Source of the DNA: DASUCS01 sp041166385
GTDB taxonomy: Bacteria > Actinomycetota > Acidimicrobiia > Acidimicrobiales > JACDCH01
DNA: 64,000 nucleotides
Direction of reading: 5' to 3'
Assembly: GCA_041166385.1 (NCBI GenBank)
Contig: JBEEFW010000025.1
Coordinates: forward strand, 1 to 64,000
Part shown: in pieces, positions 51,158 through 59,887 of the stretch
How positions within the stretch are numbered: the first letter of the stretch is position 1
How the letters are laid out: each line of letters starts with the position of its first letter
Made by a program: the position numbers and the translations under genes
Notes under the pieces: generated by a model
Told to the model about the DNA's origin: nothing
The model's input: the letters and a program-made list of their open reading frames with translations, nothing else
Databases searched by the model: none

Positions 51158-52168
51158 CTACGCCGCGCGCAATGCGTCGAGCACCGGCGACCAACGCTCC
51201 GGATCGCTCTTGTACGGCGCGTAGAAGCTGATGCGGTCGATCACATCGCCGTACCGGCGCTTCAACTCCGGCGCGATCCGCTCGGGCTCACCCACGACGG
51301 CGAAGGTGTTGAGGATCTCGTCGTCGATGAGCGCGCCCATCTCGACCCACTTGCCTTCCTTCGACATCTTGTTGAGGTCGTCTTGGAGGCCGCCCCACCC
51401 GTGCAGGTCGAGAACGCCGCGATAGGCCGGTGTCGAGCCGTAGAACGCGATCTGCTGGCGTGTGCCCTCGGCGGCCTTGGCGATCTGCTCCTCGTTCGTT
51501 CCGGTAACCACGAAAGACGGACCGGCGATCTGGAACCCATCCATCGTCTTGCCGGCCTTGGCCCGACCGCGCTCGAGCGCGGGGATGGTGACCTCGCGGA
51601 GGTAACGCTCGGTGGTGAATCCGTGGCATAGGAATCCGTCGCACACCTCACCGGCGACCTCGGTCATCAGCTCGCCGACCCCGGCGAGGAACACCAATGG
51701 CGCTCCGTGCGGATTGTGGCCTGGGTTGAAGAAGGGCGTCATGAGGGTGTGCGTATAGAAGTCGCCGCGGAAGTCGAGCTTGGCGTCGTTGTGCCAGCTG
51801 TCCCAGATGGCGCGCATCGCCAGCACGAACTCACGCATCCGAGCCGCCGGATGCGACCACGGCATGGAGAACCGCTTCGTGATGTGCGGCTTGATCTGCG
51901 ACCCGAGCCCCAAGATGAACCGGCCGCCCGAGAACGTCTGGAGGTCGTTCGCGGTGACGGCCGTTGTCATCGGGCTACGAGCGAACGCGACCGCGATGCT
52001 CGTGCCAAGCTCGATCCGCTCCGTGGCGTCTGCCGCGAGGAGCAGGTTGAGAAATGGGTCGTGGCTCGTCTCGGCCGCCCACACTCCGTCGTAGCCCGCG
52101 GCCTCCGCTTCCTGCGCCGATTGCCCGGATTGCGCCAGATCGAACGTGATGCCTCCGTCAACTTTCAC
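51158..52168 (-). CDS. LLM-class F420-dependent oxidoreductase
   Basis: Luciferase-like (beta/alpha)8 flavin or F420 enzyme of 336 residues. Typical segments are AAETSHDPFLNLLLAADATERIELGTSIAVAFARSPMTTA, GGRFILGLGSQIKPH, RMREFVLAMRAIW and the C-terminal AVVGEPERIAPELKRRYGDVIDRISFYAPY. F420 use is likely in this lineage but is not shown by the sequence. GTG 52168 (VKVDGG) is chosen because TAGGGT lies 7 nt upstream. Divergent from the fused permease gene. Confidence 0.88.
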   Translation of the reverse strand: MKVDGGITFDLAQSGQSAQEAEAAGYDGVWAAETSHDPFLNLLLAADATERIELGTSIAVAFARSPMTTAVTANDLQTFSGGRFILGLGSQIKPHITKRFSMPWSHPAARMREFVLAMRAIWDSWHNDAKLDFRGDFYTHTLMTPFFNPGHNPHGAPLVFLAGVGELMTEVAGEVCDGFLCHGFTTERYLREVTIPALERGRAKAGKTMDGFQIAGPSFVVTGTNEEQIAKAAEGTRQQIAFYGSTPAYRGVLDLHGWGGLQDDLNKMSKEGKWVEMGALIDDEILNTFAVVGEPERIAPELKRRYGDVIDRISFYAPYKSDPERWSPVLDALRAA

Positions 52169-52175
52169 GACGGGG

Positions 52176-52181
52176 ACCCTA
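52176..52181 (-). promoter_or_regulatory. -10 element of the LLM oxidoreductase
   Basis: TAGGGT on the minus strand, 7 nt before the GTG start. Confidence 0.55.
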
Positions 52182-52264
52182 GGCGGACTGGTCACGACGA
52201 ACCACGTCCTCGTCTGAAGCGTGGCACAGTGCAGTTTCGATCTTGAGGCCATCCGGGGGAATGC

Positions 52265-54382
52265 TTGTCGCCAACAGCAACGCGACTGATCAAGAGAGCG
52301 TCACCCGTCCTGGACCTCGACCGCGCGATGCCGTACTTGCTCGCTCTCGCGATCGTCGTCATCCAGCAGTTGTTCTTTGGAGTGCCGTTCGGCATCTTCG
52401 TGCGTGGCGTCATCGTTGGCTTGCTCACCGCGCTCATCGCACTCGGTATGGCCCTCACCTATCGGTCGAACCGGTTCGTGAACTTCGCGCAGGGCGACCT
52501 CGGCACGGTCCCCGTCGTCCTCATGGTGATGCTGATGACGGCGTGGCACTGGTCGTACGGCCTGTCGCTCGCCGCCGGAATCGTCGGTGCCATCGTGCTC
52601 GGCGCCGTCGTCGAGCTGGTGATCATCCGACGCTTCTTCAGGTCACCGAGGTTGCTGCTCACGGTCGCCTCGCTCGGCCTGTCGCAGCTGTTGGCGGCCA
52701 GCGCGCTGCTGATGCCGAAGTTGTGGGGCGCAGGCTTTCCGTTGCTCGGCAAACGCCTCGATCCACCCTTCGACGCCGAGATCGAGCTCGGCACGGTGGT
52801 GTTCAATGCCAACGACATGATCGCGGTGGTCGTTGCGCCGATCGCTCTCATCGCCCTCGCACTGTTCCTGCGGCGGAGCAACTTCGGGGTGGCCATACGA
52901 GCCAGCGCCGACAGTGCCGACAACGCTTCACTCCTCGGGGTTCCGGTCAAGCGCCTGCAGACGGTGGTGTGGTCGATCTCGGCCGTGCTGGCGTTCATCG
53001 CCATCTTCCTCCGCGCCGGCATCGTCGGATTGCCGATCGCATCGGCGCTGTCCGTCGGGGTCCTTCTGCGCGCGCTCGGCGCGCTCGTCCTCGGGCGCAT
53101 GACGAACCTGCCGGCGATCGCCGCGAACGCAGTCGCACTCGGTGTGCTCGAGGTCGCGGTGAGCTTCACCGCCGACAGCCCGCTGTATCTCGACCCGATC
53201 CTGGCGGCGATCATCGTGGCGGCGTTGTTCCTCAGCCGACGCGGTGCCGAGCGAGTCGACGAGGGCTCAGTGTCGACGTGGCGCTCGGCCGACGATGTCC
53301 GTCCGGTTCCCGCTGAGCTGGCTCGGCTGCCCATCGTACGGGCGGCTCGCTACTCGGTTCTCGGTGTGTGCACGGTGGCCCTTCTCGTGCTCCCACAGCT
53401 GTTGTCCGTTGACCGATCGCTCAAGGCGTCGGCTCTCGGGATCTACGCCATCCTCGGCCTTTCCATCGTGGTGCTGACCGGTTGGGCGGGCCAGGTGTCG
53501 CTCGGTCAGATCGCCTTCTTCGCGATCGGCGCAACGTTCGGTGCAAAGGCCACGGAGGAATGGGGTCTCGACCTGAGCCTTGCGCTGTTGCTGAGCGCTG
53601 GGGTGGGCGCCGTCGTTGCCGTCGCGGTGGGACTACCCGCGTTGCGACGGCGCGGCTTCTACCTGGCCGTCATCACGCTCGCGTTCTCGCTCGCGACGAC
53701 GTCGTACTTCCTCAACCGGGACTTCTTCGACTGGGTGCCGACTCAGCGCATCCCGCGGCCTGCGTTGTTCGGGAGGATCGGCATCGATTCACCGACCGGC
53801 ATGTACTACGTGGTGCTTGCAGTGTTGGTGGGCTGTCTCGTTGGTTTGCGCGGGGTTCGAGAAAGTCGGACCGGTCGAGCATTGCTGGCGATGCGCGACA
53901 ACGAAAAAGGCGCGCAGGCCTATGGCCTCAACGCGACCCGCACGCGTCTCGTGGCGTTTGCGTTGTCGGGCGCGCTCGCATCGCTCGCGGGCTGCCTGTT
54001 CGTCCACCATCAGCAGGCGGTCGGCTCCCAGCCCTACCAGCCGTTCCAGAGCCTCATCGTGTTCACGATGGTGATCATCGGCGGTGTGACGGTTCCGCTC
54101 GGTGCGGTGCTCGGCGCGCTGTACGTCCAGGGCACGCAGTGGTTTCTTCCGACCGAGTGGCAATTCGTCGCCAGCGGTATCGGGGTCTTGGGCATCCTGC
54201 TCCTCCTGCCCGGTGGCCTCGGCGGGCTCGTCTATCGCATCCGCGACCGCTGGCTGGCCTACGTGGCATCGAGGCATCACATCGATGCACCCGGGCTAGC
54301 GACCACGGCGCAAGAGCCACCTCCGGACATCGATCCGGAAGACATCCCTCTGGCCGAAGAGCAACTGGCGGCGCGGCCATGA
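52265..54382 (+). CDS. LivH-LivM fusion permease of a branched-chain-type ABC importer
   Basis: A 705-residue membrane protein. Residues about 20-330 resemble LivH (VGLLTALIALGMALTYRSNRFVNFAQGDLG, ASADSADNASLLGVP with the EAA-like loop). Residues about 345-660 resemble LivM (ILGLSIVVLTGWAGQVSLGQIAFFAIGA, RGFYLAVITLAF, MRDNEKGAQAYGLN). About 18 helices are expected in total. One chain thus supplies both halves of the channel. The start is TTG with GGGGGA 4 nt upstream; an ATG at 52328 is possible. The next gene overlaps by ATGA. The transported compound is unknown; family substrates include amino acids, amides and aromatic or lipid-like acids. Confidence 0.85.
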   Translation: MSPTATRLIKRASPVLDLDRAMPYLLALAIVVIQQLFFGVPFGIFVRGVIVGLLTALIALGMALTYRSNRFVNFAQGDLGTVPVVLMVMLMTAWHWSYGLSLAAGIVGAIVLGAVVELVIIRRFFRSPRLLLTVASLGLSQLLAASALLMPKLWGAGFPLLGKRLDPPFDAEIELGTVVFNANDMIAVVVAPIALIALALFLRRSNFGVAIRASADSADNASLLGVPVKRLQTVVWSISAVLAFIAIFLRAGIVGLPIASALSVGVLLRALGALVLGRMTNLPAIAANAVALGVLEVAVSFTADSPLYLDPILAAIIVAALFLSRRGAERVDEGSVSTWRSADDVRPVPAELARLPIVRAARYSVLGVCTVALLVLPQLLSVDRSLKASALGIYAILGLSIVVLTGWAGQVSLGQIAFFAIGATFGAKATEEWGLDLSLALLLSAGVGAVVAVAVGLPALRRRGFYLAVITLAFSLATTSYFLNRDFFDWVPTQRIPRPALFGRIGIDSPTGMYYVVLAVLVGCLVGLRGVRESRTGRALLAMRDNEKGAQAYGLNATRTRLVAFALSGALASLAGCLFVHHQQAVGSQPYQPFQSLIVFTMVIIGGVTVPLGAVLGALYVQGTQWFLPTEWQFVASGIGVLGILLLLPGGLGGLVYRIRDRWLAYVASRHHIDAPGLATTAQEPPPDIDPEDIPLAEEQLAARP

Positions 54383-57279
54383 TCCGGCGGCGCCTGCTGT
54401 CGATCACCGGCGGTGCTGCCGCGTTTCCGTTGCTCGTCTTGTTCGGGCTCAACGCCGTCGACGAACTCGACCGAACGGCATTCGCGGTCTTGCTGCCCAA
54501 CATCCGTGATGAATTCGGCCTGGACCTGCAGGGCGTGTTGACGCTCGTGGGTGTCGTGTCACTCGGAGCGCTGCTGCTCCAGGTGCCGATCGCCAGCCTC
54601 GCTGATCGCTCGAACCGCGTGCGGATCGCGTGGATCGGCGCGGCGGTCTGGGGAGTCTTTTCCTTCATGACAGGGCTCGCGTCGACCCTCTTGGTGCTCG
54701 CCATCGCCCGTTCTGGCTCGGGCATCGGCAAGGCCGTCGTCGATCCGACGCACAACTCGCTCATCGCCGACTACTACGACATCGAGTCCCGCTCGCGCGT
54801 GTATTCGTTCCACCGGGCGGCGAACGCCGTCGGTGCCTGTGTCGGACCGCTCGTCGCCGGCGTCATCGGCTATCGGTACGGATGGCGGTGGCCATTCATC
54901 ATCTTCGCCTTCCCGACGTTCCTCTTCGTGGTGCTCGCGTGGCGGATGCGTGAACCGATCCGCGGCGCCCACGAGCGTCGGGCGATGGGGGCCTCGGAGG
55001 AAGCAGCCCTCACGGAAGAGGCGGCGCCGAGCTTCGCCGAGGGATGGCGGATCGTGTGGAAGATCGAGAGCCTGCGCCGGATCTGGTACGCGCTGCCGTT
55101 CCTCGCCGTCGCGCTGATCGGCTTCGCGACGTTGGCGTCCGTGCTCTACGAGCAATTGTTCGATCTCGACGAGCAGGCTCGCGGTTTCGTCGCGGCCGCC
55201 GTCGAACCCGCCCAACTCGTCGGGCTGATCTTGGGGGCGCGGATCGCCACTCGGTTGATGGCTCAGGGTCCGGACAAGGTGCTCCGCTTCCTCTCGCACA
55301 CAGCGTTCATCGTCTCGGCCGCGCTCGTCGCGTTCGCGTTGGCCCCGAACGTGTACGTGGCGGTGGCGGTCAACCTCGTGATCACCGCGTTCATCGCGAT
55401 TCTCGCTCCGGGGATCTTCGCAGCGCTCTCACTCGCCATCCCCCCGCGAGCGCGTTCGATGGGATTCTCGGTCGCATCCCTCTGGGTGATCCCGGGTCTT
55501 GCGGTGTTGCCGATCATCGGTGCCATCGGCGACAGCTTCGGCCTGCGGGCCGGGATGCTGTTGATGGTGCCGGTGTTCCTCATCGGTGGACTGATCCTGG
55601 CGTCGACGAAAGACACGATCAACGGCGACATCGCGGACGTGTGGCGCGGCGCAGCGGCGCGGTCCGAGGTCGCGTACGAGCGGCAGCAAGGCCGATCAAA
55701 GCTGCTCCTCGTTCGCGGCCTGAACGTGTCATACGGCAGCGTGCAGGTGCTCTTCGACGTCGACCTCGAGATCGAGGAGGGCAGTTGCGTCGCGTTGCTC
55801 GGCACGAACGGTGCCGGGAAGTCGACGTTGCTCAAGGCGATCTCCGGAACCGTCGAGGCGGATCGCGGCGCGGTGATCTTCGACGGACGCGAGATCACAC
55901 ACGCGCCGCCGAACGAGATCGCCGCGTTCGGCATCCGTCAGGTACCGGGCGGCCATGGGGTGTTCCCGACGCTCAGCGTCAGCGAGAACCTGCGGACCGC
56001 CGCCTGGTTGCAACGTCACGATCGAAAGATCACCGAGGAAGCCCTCGCAGAGGTCTACGGCCTCTTCCCGGTGCTGCGAACCCGATCGGGCGATCCCGCG
56101 GGCGACCTCTCCGGCGGCCAACAGCAGATGTTGGCGTTGGCGATGGCGTTCCTCAGCAGGCCGAGGCTGCTGATGATCGACGAGCTCTCTCTCGGCCTGG
56201 CTCCGGTCGTCGTCGCGCAGCTGCTGCCACTTGTCGCCGCGATGCGAGCCGACGGCACGACCGTGATCTTGGTGGAGCAGTCGGTGAACGTCGCCCTGAC
56301 CGTCGCCGACTCGGCGTTCTTCCTCGAGAAGGGCGAGATCCGGTTCCACGGGCCGACGAAGGAGCTGCTCGAACGGCCGGACGTGCTGCGATCCGTCTTC
56401 CTCGAGGGCGCGGCCGCAGGCTTTCACGGGCAGGTCAGTGAGCGACTCACGGCCAACGGCCGGACGATCGATAAAAGCCAGCCGCCCGTGCTCGAAACGC
56501 GCGGGTTGTCAGTGTCGTTCGGCGGGATCCGTGCCGTCGACGACGTGTCGCTCGCGGTGCACGCCGGCGAGGTCGCCGGCATCATCGGTCCCAACGGGGC
56601 CGGGAAGACGACGCTGTTCGATCTCATATCCGGCTACACCCGCCCTGACAGCGGCGAGGTGTGGGTGGTCGGTGACGACGTGAGTCGACGGGGCCCGGCC
56701 GCACGTGCGTCGAAGGGCCTCGGGCGATCATTTCAAGATGCCGCGCTCTTCTCCTCGCTCACGGTGGAGGAGACCATTTCGGTCGCCTGCGAGCGCTGGA
56801 TCGAGGTCCGTGACCCGGTGTCCGCGGCGCTTCGGCTGCCGAACTCGTACGACTCGGAGCGCAAGATCGCGTGGCGCGTCGCCGAGCTCGTCGACCTGTT
56901 GGGACTCGGTGCCTACCGCTCGAAGTTCATCCGCGAGCTGTCGACAGGTACGCGACGCGTCGTCGACCTCGCGTGCTTGCTCGCACACCGTCCCGCAGTG
57001 ATCCTGCTCGACGAGCCATCATCCGGTATCGCACAACGCGAAACGGAGGCGCTCGTGCCGATGCTCCTGCGAATTCGTGACGCGACGGGGGCCAGCCTCG
57101 TCGTCATCGAGCACGACATGCCGCTCGTTCGCGCCATCTCCGACCGAATCATCGCAATGGACCAGGGATCTGTCATCGCCGAGGGCGATCCCGCGTCGGT
57201 CCTGTCGGCACCTCAAGTCATCGAGTCGTACCTCGGCACCTCAGCAGAAGCAATCGAACGCAGTTCCATTCCAACGTAG
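54379..57279 (+). CDS. MFS transporter fused to LivF-like and LivG-like ABC ATPases
   Basis: A single 966-residue polypeptide. Residues 1 to about 415 are a 12-helix major facilitator (LADRSNRVRIAWIGAAVWGVFSFMTG, FHRAANAVGACVGPLVAGVIGYRYGWR). The first ATPase (about 440-680) is LivF-like: Walker A GTNGAGKST (475-483), signature LSGGQ (577-581), Walker B LLMIDE (from 597). The second (about 700-955) is LivG-like: Walker A GPNGAGKTT (737-745), signature degenerate LSTGT (854-858), Walker B ILLDEP (from 875). The frame is continuous with no internal stop, so this is a true fusion. It would energise the upstream LivHM permease while the MFS part exports or co-transports something. Confidence 0.88.
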   Translation: MIRRRLLSITGGAAAFPLLVLFGLNAVDELDRTAFAVLLPNIRDEFGLDLQGVLTLVGVVSLGALLLQVPIASLADRSNRVRIAWIGAAVWGVFSFMTGLASTLLVLAIARSGSGIGKAVVDPTHNSLIADYYDIESRSRVYSFHRAANAVGACVGPLVAGVIGYRYGWRWPFIIFAFPTFLFVVLAWRMREPIRGAHERRAMGASEEAALTEEAAPSFAEGWRIVWKIESLRRIWYALPFLAVALIGFATLASVLYEQLFDLDEQARGFVAAAVEPAQLVGLILGARIATRLMAQGPDKVLRFLSHTAFIVSAALVAFALAPNVYVAVAVNLVITAFIAILAPGIFAALSLAIPPRARSMGFSVASLWVIPGLAVLPIIGAIGDSFGLRAGMLLMVPVFLIGGLILASTKDTINGDIADVWRGAAARSEVAYERQQGRSKLLLVRGLNVSYGSVQVLFDVDLEIEEGSCVALLGTNGAGKSTLLKAISGTVEADRGAVIFDGREITHAPPNEIAAFGIRQVPGGHGVFPTLSVSENLRTAAWLQRHDRKITEEALAEVYGLFPVLRTRSGDPAGDLSGGQQQMLALAMAFLSRPRLLMIDELSLGLAPVVVAQLLPLVAAMRADGTTVILVEQSVNVALTVADSAFFLEKGEIRFHGPTKELLERPDVLRSVFLEGAAAGFHGQVSERLTANGRTIDKSQPPVLETRGLSVSFGGIRAVDDVSLAVHAGEVAGIIGPNGAGKTTLFDLISGYTRPDSGEVWVVGDDVSRRGPAARASKGLGRSFQDAALFSSLTVEETISVACERWIEVRDPVSAALRLPNSYDSERKIAWRVAELVDLLGLGAYRSKFIRELSTGTRRVVDLACLLAHRPAVILLDEPSSGIAQRETEALVPMLLRIRDATGASLVVIEHDMPLVRAISDRIIAMDQGSVIAEGDPASVLSAPQVIESYLGTSAEAIERSSIPT

Positions 57280-57294
57280 GGGGACAATCGCATC

Positions 57295-59007
57295 ATGCAA
57301 CCCAGCAGCGCAGGTTCAGGACCGGAGCGGAGTACCAACCTTCGCCGTTACGGCCCGATCATGGCGATCGTCGTCGTGATCGCCATCATCGCCGTCGTCG
57401 TCGTGCTCGCGGGCGGTGATGACAAGAAGACCGCAACCACGTCGTCAGCATCGTCCGGGAGCTCAGGCGCCGGGGCGCTACCGACGGGAGCGATCCCCTT
57501 CAGTCAGAAGGGGACTCGAACCGATCTCACGTTCTCCGACAAGTGCGACACCGCGACCGGACGGCTGAAGATGCCGTACTTCTACGCACCCGAGTGCTTC
57601 GCCAACGCGGCCGACAACGGTGGCGCGACCGCGAAGGGCGTCACCAAGGACACGATCACGGTGGTGGTGTACCTCGCACCCGACACCGACCCGATCATCG
57701 ACTTCATCACTGCGCCGATCAACAACAACGACACCGCCGACACCGATCAGGCGACGTACGAGGGTTACACCCAGATGTTCAACGAGTACTTCCAGACGTA
57801 CGGCCGGAAGGTGGTGCTCAAGTTCCTCCACGGCAGTGGCACGGCGGAGAACGAGGTGCAGGCTCGGGCCGATGCAGTGAAGGCGGTCGACGAACTCGGC
57901 GCGTTCGCGGTGTGGGGCGGTCCCATCTTGTCGCCCGCGTGGACCGAGGAGATCAAGGCTCGTGGCGTCATCTGCCTCGGATGCCCTGACATCCCGGATC
58001 CTGCGCCGGTCGTGTTCCCGATCACCCCGAGCAGCGACCAGGCCAACCTCCAGGTGGCGGAGTACGTCACCAAGAAGCTCAAGGGCCTGCCGGCGAAGTT
58101 CGCGGGAGACGATGCCTTCAAGTCCAAGACCCGAACGTTCGGTCACGTGTATCAGAACTCGGCGGGTTCGGGTGCGGAGGCCGACGCCGCGCAGCTGAAG
58201 AAGAATCTTTCCGACGGCGGAGTGACGCTGACGGAGCAGGTCTCCTACAGTCTCGCGGATCTGATCGCCTCGCCTGAGGTCGCGACCAATGTCGTGTCGA
58301 AGTTGAAGGCGGCCGGTGTCACGACGGTGATCCTCCAGCCCGATCCGATCGCCCCGAAGAGCTTCACGGAGGAAGCGACGAAGCAGAACTACTTCCCCGA
58401 GTGGGTCGACGGCGCGGGCACGCTGATCGACACCGCGGCGTTCGCCCGGACGTACGACCAGAAGCAGTGGGCGCACGCGTTCGGGATCAGCTTCCTCGCG
58501 GCCCGTGTGAAGCGCGAGGTGGCCGACAGGTTCGACCTGTACACCTGGTACACCGGCAAGAACGCGCCGTCGGAGGGCTCTGGCGTGCTGTTCCCGCGGC
58601 CGGGATTGTTCTTCGCCGGCTTGCAGGCGGCCGGGCCGAATCTGACGGCGGACACGTTCCGCCAAGGCCTGTTCTTCGGACCACCGAGCGATGCTCGGAC
58701 CGTCACCGGAATCGGCATCACGTACGGCGATCACGGTCTGTACCCCGGCGGTGACGACTACTACGGCATCGACGACTTCGTCGAGGTCTGGTGGGATCCG
58801 AACGCCACCGGTCCTGACGAGGTCAGGAAGGACGGTAAGGGCCTGTGGCAGTTCGTGGATGGCGGCAAGCGTTACCGGCTCGGTGAGTGGACATCGGAGC
58901 TCAAGGCCTTCGATCCGACGGGGGCCGTCGCGCTGTACGACGACATTCCGGCCGCGGAGAAGCCGAAGGAGTATCCGAGCCCCAACGCGACGATCGGAGC
59001 GAACTAA
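57295..59007 (+). CDS. Membrane-anchored binding protein of the branched-chain-type importer
   Basis: A 570-residue type I periplasmic-binding-fold protein. The N-terminus has a single helix, IMAIVVVIAIIAVVVVLAGG (about 22-41), with no lipobox, then a Ser/Gly/Thr linker, so it stays tethered by the helix. The binding domain shows GVTKDTITVVVYLAPDTDP, AVWGGPILSPAWTEEIKARGVICLGC, and a long C-terminal lobe with FEVWWDPN-like contacts. It is longer than LivJ (about 370). It starts 15 nt after the fusion gene and completes a three-gene importer. Confidence 0.85.
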   Translation: MQPSSAGSGPERSTNLRRYGPIMAIVVVIAIIAVVVVLAGGDDKKTATTSSASSGSSGAGALPTGAIPFSQKGTRTDLTFSDKCDTATGRLKMPYFYAPECFANAADNGGATAKGVTKDTITVVVYLAPDTDPIIDFITAPINNNDTADTDQATYEGYTQMFNEYFQTYGRKVVLKFLHGSGTAENEVQARADAVKAVDELGAFAVWGGPILSPAWTEEIKARGVICLGCPDIPDPAPVVFPITPSSDQANLQVAEYVTKKLKGLPAKFAGDDAFKSKTRTFGHVYQNSAGSGAEADAAQLKKNLSDGGVTLTEQVSYSLADLIASPEVATNVVSKLKAAGVTTVILQPDPIAPKSFTEEATKQNYFPEWVDGAGTLIDTAAFARTYDQKQWAHAFGISFLAARVKREVADRFDLYTWYTGKNAPSEGSGVLFPRPGLFFAGLQAAGPNLTADTFRQGLFFGPPSDARTVTGIGITYGDHGLYPGGDDYYGIDDFVEVWWDPNATGPDEVRKDGKGLWQFVDGGKRYRLGEWTSELKAFDPTGAVALYDDIPAAEKPKEYPSPNATIGAN

Positions 59008-59010
59008 CCG

Positions 59011-59880
59011 CTACTCCTGTTCGCGCAGGAAGCGTTCGAGCTCGGCGGCGAGCTCGTCGCCTGAGGGCAGTGGGCCGGCACCGAGACCGGTGCCGGCCTC
59101 AGGCCCGAGCTCGGAGTCGACCGCAGCTTCGAGTTGCTGCACCATTCGCACGTGCTCGTCGTTCTGACCGATGAGCGAGTCGATGCGCTCGCGCGTGCCA
59201 CTCACCTCGTCGCGCAACGTCTGACTGTCGATGTGCACGCCGGCGATGGTGGCCAGGCCCTCGAGCAAGGCCATGCTCGCCGCGGGATAGGGCATGGCGG
59301 CCACGTAGTGCGGCACCTGGGCCCATAGACCGATCGCCGGCAGGCCGACATCGGTGGCGCGGCGCTCGATCGCCGCCTGCACGCCCGCGGGCACGTCGAT
59401 CGTCGCCCGCACCATGCCGTGCCCGATCAACGCGGGGTCGCCGGCCGTCACCGCGAGCTTGGTTGGACGCGTGTGCGGTACTGGCGCCGGGTACGCACCG
59501 AGCCCGACCACGAGGCGCGCACCGAACTCCATCGCGAGGTCGACGACGCCCCGAGTGAATGCGCGCCATGCGTGGTCAGGTTCGGATCCCACGAGGAGGA
59601 GCACGTCGTTGCCGTCGGCGTCGCTCGCGGCCTGCAGCTCGACCGTCGGCCACGTGAGGCCGGTGACGACGCCCTCGTCGAGGTGCATCGTCGGCCGGCG
59701 AGCGCGATGGTCGAGCAGCTGGTCGCTGTCGAACAGCGCAACCGTCACGGGATCGAGGCTGCCGAGCAACGCAGCGCGCGCGTTGGCTGCCCCCAGGCCC
59801 GCGTCGATCCAGCCGTCGAGAGCGAGGATGAGGACGGGTGACTCGAGGTCCGGTCGTTCGACGAGCTCGAACAAACTCAT
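59011..59880 (-). CDS. PAC2-family (proteasome assembly chaperone-like) protein
   Basis: A 289-residue member of the PAC2 family, common in actinobacteria and archaea and related to eukaryotic proteasome assembly chaperones. The typical core is VLILALDGWIDAGLGAANARAALLG, LLLVGSEPDHAWRAF, LVVGLGAYPAPVPHTRP and GLPAIGLWAQVPHYVAAMPYPAASMALLEGL. A charged helical tail follows. The bacterial function is unproven. It lies 7 nt after the phosphotransferase gene on the same strand. Confidence 0.88.
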   Translation of the reverse strand: MSLFELVERPDLESPVLILALDGWIDAGLGAANARAALLGSLDPVTVALFDSDQLLDHRARRPTMHLDEGVVTGLTWPTVELQAASDADGNDVLLLVGSEPDHAWRAFTRGVVDLAMEFGARLVVGLGAYPAPVPHTRPTKLAVTAGDPALIGHGMVRATIDVPAGVQAAIERRATDVGLPAIGLWAQVPHYVAAMPYPAASMALLEGLATIAGVHIDSQTLRDEVSGTRERIDSLIGQNDEHVRMVQQLEAAVDSELGPEAGTGLGAGPLPSGDELAAELERFLREQE

Positions 59881-59887
59881 CGGCGCG

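Noticed and set aside
53482..54378. Upstream in-frame extension of the MFS-ABC-ABC fusion by about 300 residues
   Set aside because: It lies over the LivHM fusion in another frame, is Arg/Gly-rich without family features, and the ATG at 54379 overlaps the permease stop.
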